From contig JAIFLS010000167.1 in NCBI GenBank assembly GCA_020048935.1, positions 1 through 6,834 on the forward strand: a stretch of DNA of 6,834 bases. The letters are read 5' to 3'. The notes under the pieces were generated by a model. It searched no databases and was not told the origin of the DNA. It was given only the letters and a program-made list of their open reading frames with translations. This document shows, piece after piece, positions 5,303 to 6,834 of this stretch; position 1 is the first letter of the stretch; each line of letters begins with the position of its first letter. The position numbers and the translations under genes are program-made. This DNA is from a bacterium (GTDB lineage Bacteria; Verrucomicrobiota; Kiritimatiellia; UBA8416).

Positions 5303-6624
5303 ATGAATCCGTGCCCGGCAATACTGCCGCGTATAATCCTGACAAAGACCCGTTCTACCAGAAAAAGCGGATCAACGTGACGTGGATCATGATTTGGAAC
5401 GGATCGACCGAAAGTTGGTGGAAGGCTACCGATCACCATGGCAGTAAAGTCCTTGTGGATGGCAAATGGGTCGCCACCAACTGGAATGATGACAAGCAGA
5501 TCGACCTGTTTTGCGCGGCCATGCGGGATGCAGGGATAGACGTCATAGCCGTCGATTTTACGAACGGTTTCCGCTGGGAACGGCAGGCGAAACGCGTGCA
5601 GGAATTCTGCCATGACAACAACATGAAGTTTGTCCTGGCCTTCAACTCGGAAGGCGGCAGGAACATGGAATCCGGCTGCAAGACGACCTGGGACACCTAT
5701 GCGTCGCCCGCCGCAACCTTCAGTGATGCCTACCTGTACAAAGACGGCAAGCCGCTGGTGGTTCTCTACACCACCAAAACGGGATACCAGGCAAGTGTCG
5801 GGAAACGCGGGCAGTACGGAAAGATGTTTTCCACCGTTTGGGCGTCTGGAGAGGAGTCGGCGAACGACAAATGGGGATGGCAACTCGAGCCGGATATCGG
5901 CCCCATGGGCACAAAAGAAGCCATTTTTGTGACCGGGGCAGTCAAACGGTATGGTCCGAAACGCGAATCGGTAGAGTGGCGGCGACACATCGCCTGGCTG
6001 GATTACGGATTCATCACCGCCAGACGTCATGGCACCCGATTCGTGGTTGTCGGTTCGTTCGATGACATTAGCGAACGGAACGCATGGTTTGTTGCCGATA
6101 CGACTCAGGCTCCCCCATGCATGCAGGCACGGGGATGCGATGGTGCCCTCAGCACGGACGCCTATTACACTCGCGTCAAGGAATGGCTGGCGGACTCCCC
6201 CTCGGTCGTCCAAGGCGGATTGATACCCGACGGAGCCTATCTTGTAAAGGCAGCTAACGGACAGGTTCTCGGCGTCGAGGAGAATCGGGACATCGGCTCC
6301 CCCGTCATTCTTAAGCCGTACCGGGACCATCTTGACCACTATGTGTGGTTTTATCATCTGGGCGGCAATGTCTATCGGATGATGAAGTTGAATGCCGGAC
6401 TCGCGATCGAGGCGAAAGCGTCGGGACTCTGCATCACTTGGGATAGTGCTGACGCCGCGCAGCGCTGGGTGCTCGAAAAATCACCAGACGGCTTCCACCT
6501 GCTCAACAAGGCCAGCGGCCAAGCGTTATCCGTCAATGATAATAAAGTCGTAACCGACGCACCGGATAAAGGCAAGCGGGCGCAGCGCTGGTCTCTTATC
6601 CAGAAGGCCACGGTCCTGGAATGA
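5284..6624 (+). CDS. Glycoside-hydrolase-like (GH71/GH99-type) protein with C-terminal ricin-type beta-trefoil lectin domain, 5' frameshifted
   Basis: Main body of a two-domain protein; 446 residues from ATG 5284. Residues about 25-305 look like a TIM-barrel hydrolase: INVTWIMIWNG (30-40), RDAGIDVIAVDFTNG (81-95), KFVLAFNSEGG (115-125), DAYLYKDGKPLVVLYT (148-163) and RFVVVGSFDDISE (252-264). The DGKPLVVLY strand and a late SF(N/D)xxSE block resemble GH71/GH99-like families; Asp91, Asp261 and Glu264 are candidate active-site residues by analogy only. Residues about 312-442 form a ricin-type beta-trefoil (CBM13-like) with two QxW motifs, QRW at 393-395 and 435-437, and the repeats LVKAANGQVLGVEE and LLNKASGQALSVND; this would bind sugars. 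ATG 5284 lacks a ribosome binding site; the genuine start is upstream (5175 or 5268) in another frame because of the duplication at 5277-5302. The domain calls are good, the family assignment tentative, and present expression doubtful. Confidence 0.8.
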   Translation: MQYSDADESVPGNTAAYNPDKDPFYQKKRINVTWIMIWNGSTESWWKATDHHGSKVLVDGKWVATNWNDDKQIDLFCAAMRDAGIDVIAVDFTNGFRWERQAKRVQEFCHDNNMKFVLAFNSEGGRNMESGCKTTWDTYASPAATFSDAYLYKDGKPLVVLYTTKTGYQASVGKRGQYGKMFSTVWASGEESANDKWGWQLEPDIGPMGTKEAIFVTGAVKRYGPKRESVEWRRHIAWLDYGFITARRHGTRFVVVGSFDDISERNAWFVADTTQAPPCMQARGCDGALSTDAYYTRVKEWLADSPSVVQGGLIPDGAYLVKAANGQVLGVEENRDIGSPVILKPYRDHLDHYVWFYHLGGNVYRMMKLNAGLAIEAKASGLCITWDSADAAQRWVLEKSPDGFHLLNKASGQALSVNDNKVVTDAPDKGKRAQRWSLIQKATVLE

Positions 6625-6675
6625 TGCCTGGGTCGAGACGAGCCGTGATGATTGCTGAACAGAAAGGATATATCC

Positions 6676-6723
6676 ATGATGAAACGATTGATACTGGTGG
6701 CTCTGGCTATAATAGGGAGGTGA
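6676..6723 (+). CDS. 15-residue hydrophobic leader ORF (signal-peptide remnant or coupling peptide)
   Basis: MMKRLILVALAIIGR then TGA 6721-6723. AAAGGA (6663-6668) is a good ribosome binding site seven bases upstream of ATG 6676. The peptide has the charged start and hydrophobic core of a signal peptide but no cleavage region. Its last codons coincide with the ribosome binding site of the next gene (6715-6723), so a ribosome stopping here would sit on the next start. It could be a signal peptide cut off by a small indel from the rhamnosidase-like frame, or a short coupling ORF. It is too short for certainty. Confidence 0.4.
   Translation: MMKRLILVALAIIGR
6715..6723 (+). promoter_or_regulatory. 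Strong ribosome binding site deciding the TTG 6726 start
   Basis: GGGAGGTGA, with its GGAGG core five bases before TTG 6726. It is the best Shine-Dalgarno match in the window and the main reason for choosing 6726 over GTG 6720 or ATG 6648, which are in the same open frame. Confidence 0.65.
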
Positions 6724-6725
6724 AG

Positions 6726-6834
6726 TTGCAAGCGAGTTTTGTAAAAGCGAAGCCGGTCTGGCTGGAGGGGCTCTCGGAGGAGATGAATGTCACGGCCGGA
6801 TTCCGTGCCGTCTTCGATGCACGGGGCGAGGCGC
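6726..6834 (+). CDS. Alpha-L-rhamnosidase-like glycosidase, N-terminal fragment, cut by window edge
   Basis: Only about 36 residues are visible, from TTG 6726 to the right edge. ASFVKAKPVWLEG then MNVTAGFRAVFDARGEA matches, from memory, the N-terminal beta-sandwich of bacterial alpha-L-rhamnosidase-related (six-hairpin) glycosidases, which commonly open with a phrase like FVKAKPVWPEG...EMN. These enzymes remove terminal rhamnose or related sugars. The start is supported by GGGAGGTGA (6715-6723). The frame stays open upstream to ATG 6648, giving 26 extra residues that do not look like a domain or a signal. Begun at 6726 the product would lack a signal peptide and be cytoplasmic, unless the leader ORF at 6676 was once joined to it. 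The gap after the hydrolase stop is only about 100 bases and shows no terminator, so co-transcription is likely. The family call rests on a short fragment. Confidence 0.65.
   Translation, partial: MQASFVKAKPVWLEGLSEEMNVTAGFRAVFDARGEA

Larger units (their letters stand above)
5175..5306 (+). pseudogene. Frameshifted 5' end of the glycoside hydrolase gene (signal-like N-terminus)
   Basis: This 43-residue frame begins at ATG 5175 with a strong ribosome binding site and encodes a hydrophobic N-terminus (MRLMMALMITNGWFVAMGG) that resembles a signal peptide but has only Arg2 as positive charge. It continues through a second well-placed start, ATG 5268, preceded by AAGGTGA at 5255-5261, and ends ...MADYSDAVFRCR at TGA 5304-5306. 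The downstream frame begins QYSDADES. The two frames overlap exactly at the 13-base tandem duplication 5277-5302. Deleting one unit joins ADYSDA to DESVPGN and gives one frame from 5175 to 6624, of 478 residues. I therefore read this as the native 5' end of the hydrolase, now out of frame, rather than an independent small gene. Whether the true start is 5175 (exported) or 5268 (cytoplasmic) is open. Confidence 0.65.

Overview
The window reads as a polysaccharide-degradation gene cluster from a bacterium, most plausibly of the Planctomycetota-Verrucomicrobiota group (Kiritimatiellota, Lentisphaerota or Verrucomicrobiota). The pointers are a formylglycine-type (S1) sulfatase, a DUF2264 protein, a lectin-tailed glycoside hydrolase and a rhamnosidase-like gene on one strand, in moderately GC-rich DNA. 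Intergenic hairpins built from short words (ACGGAACACGC, CCACAAAAGGCACAAAA) are of a kind I associate with such genomes. The taxonomic call is inference; there is no rRNA or other marker here. Every gene I can support is on the + strand.

Layout. 1-1175: the C-terminal part of a sulfatase, cut by the left edge. 1176-1564: a gap holding hairpin element copy 1. 1565-2190: a complete MntA/HepT (type VII) toxin-antitoxin pair joined by a TTGA start/stop overlap. 2191-2645: a gap with element copy 2, a nested double hairpin. 2646-3269: a small class I SAM methyltransferase. 3270-3646: element copies 3 and 4 in tandem. 3647-4006: CutA. 3993-5153: DUF2264 protein, overlapping cutA by 14 bases. 5175-6624: a glycoside-hydrolase-like protein with a C-terminal ricin-type beta-trefoil, whose 5' end is frameshifted by a perfect 13-base tandem duplication. 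6676-6723: a 15-residue hydrophobic leader ORF. 6726-6834: the start of an alpha-L-rhamnosidase-like protein, cut by the right edge.

How it fits together. The sulfatase, DUF2264 protein, hydrolase and rhamnosidase-like enzyme would suit removal of sulfate and sugar units from a sulfated, possibly rhamnose-containing glycan; the substrate is inference. Between the sulfatase and the other enzymes sits an accessory stretch (toxin-antitoxin, methyltransferase and, by position, CutA) in which a copy of one hairpin-element family occupies each intergenic gap. The elements share a small GC-rich palindrome (CCCGG-N4-CCGGG, followed by GCGAA), a TAACTT...AAGTTA terminal inverted repeat in the better copies, and a TTATAGGTAAG-like edge, while their stems are made of interchangeable words. 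None occurs between the tightly packed genes from cutA to the right edge.

Most worth a second look: the element family with its arm-swapped stems, and the 13-base duplication that turns the hydrolase gene out of frame and could be reversible.
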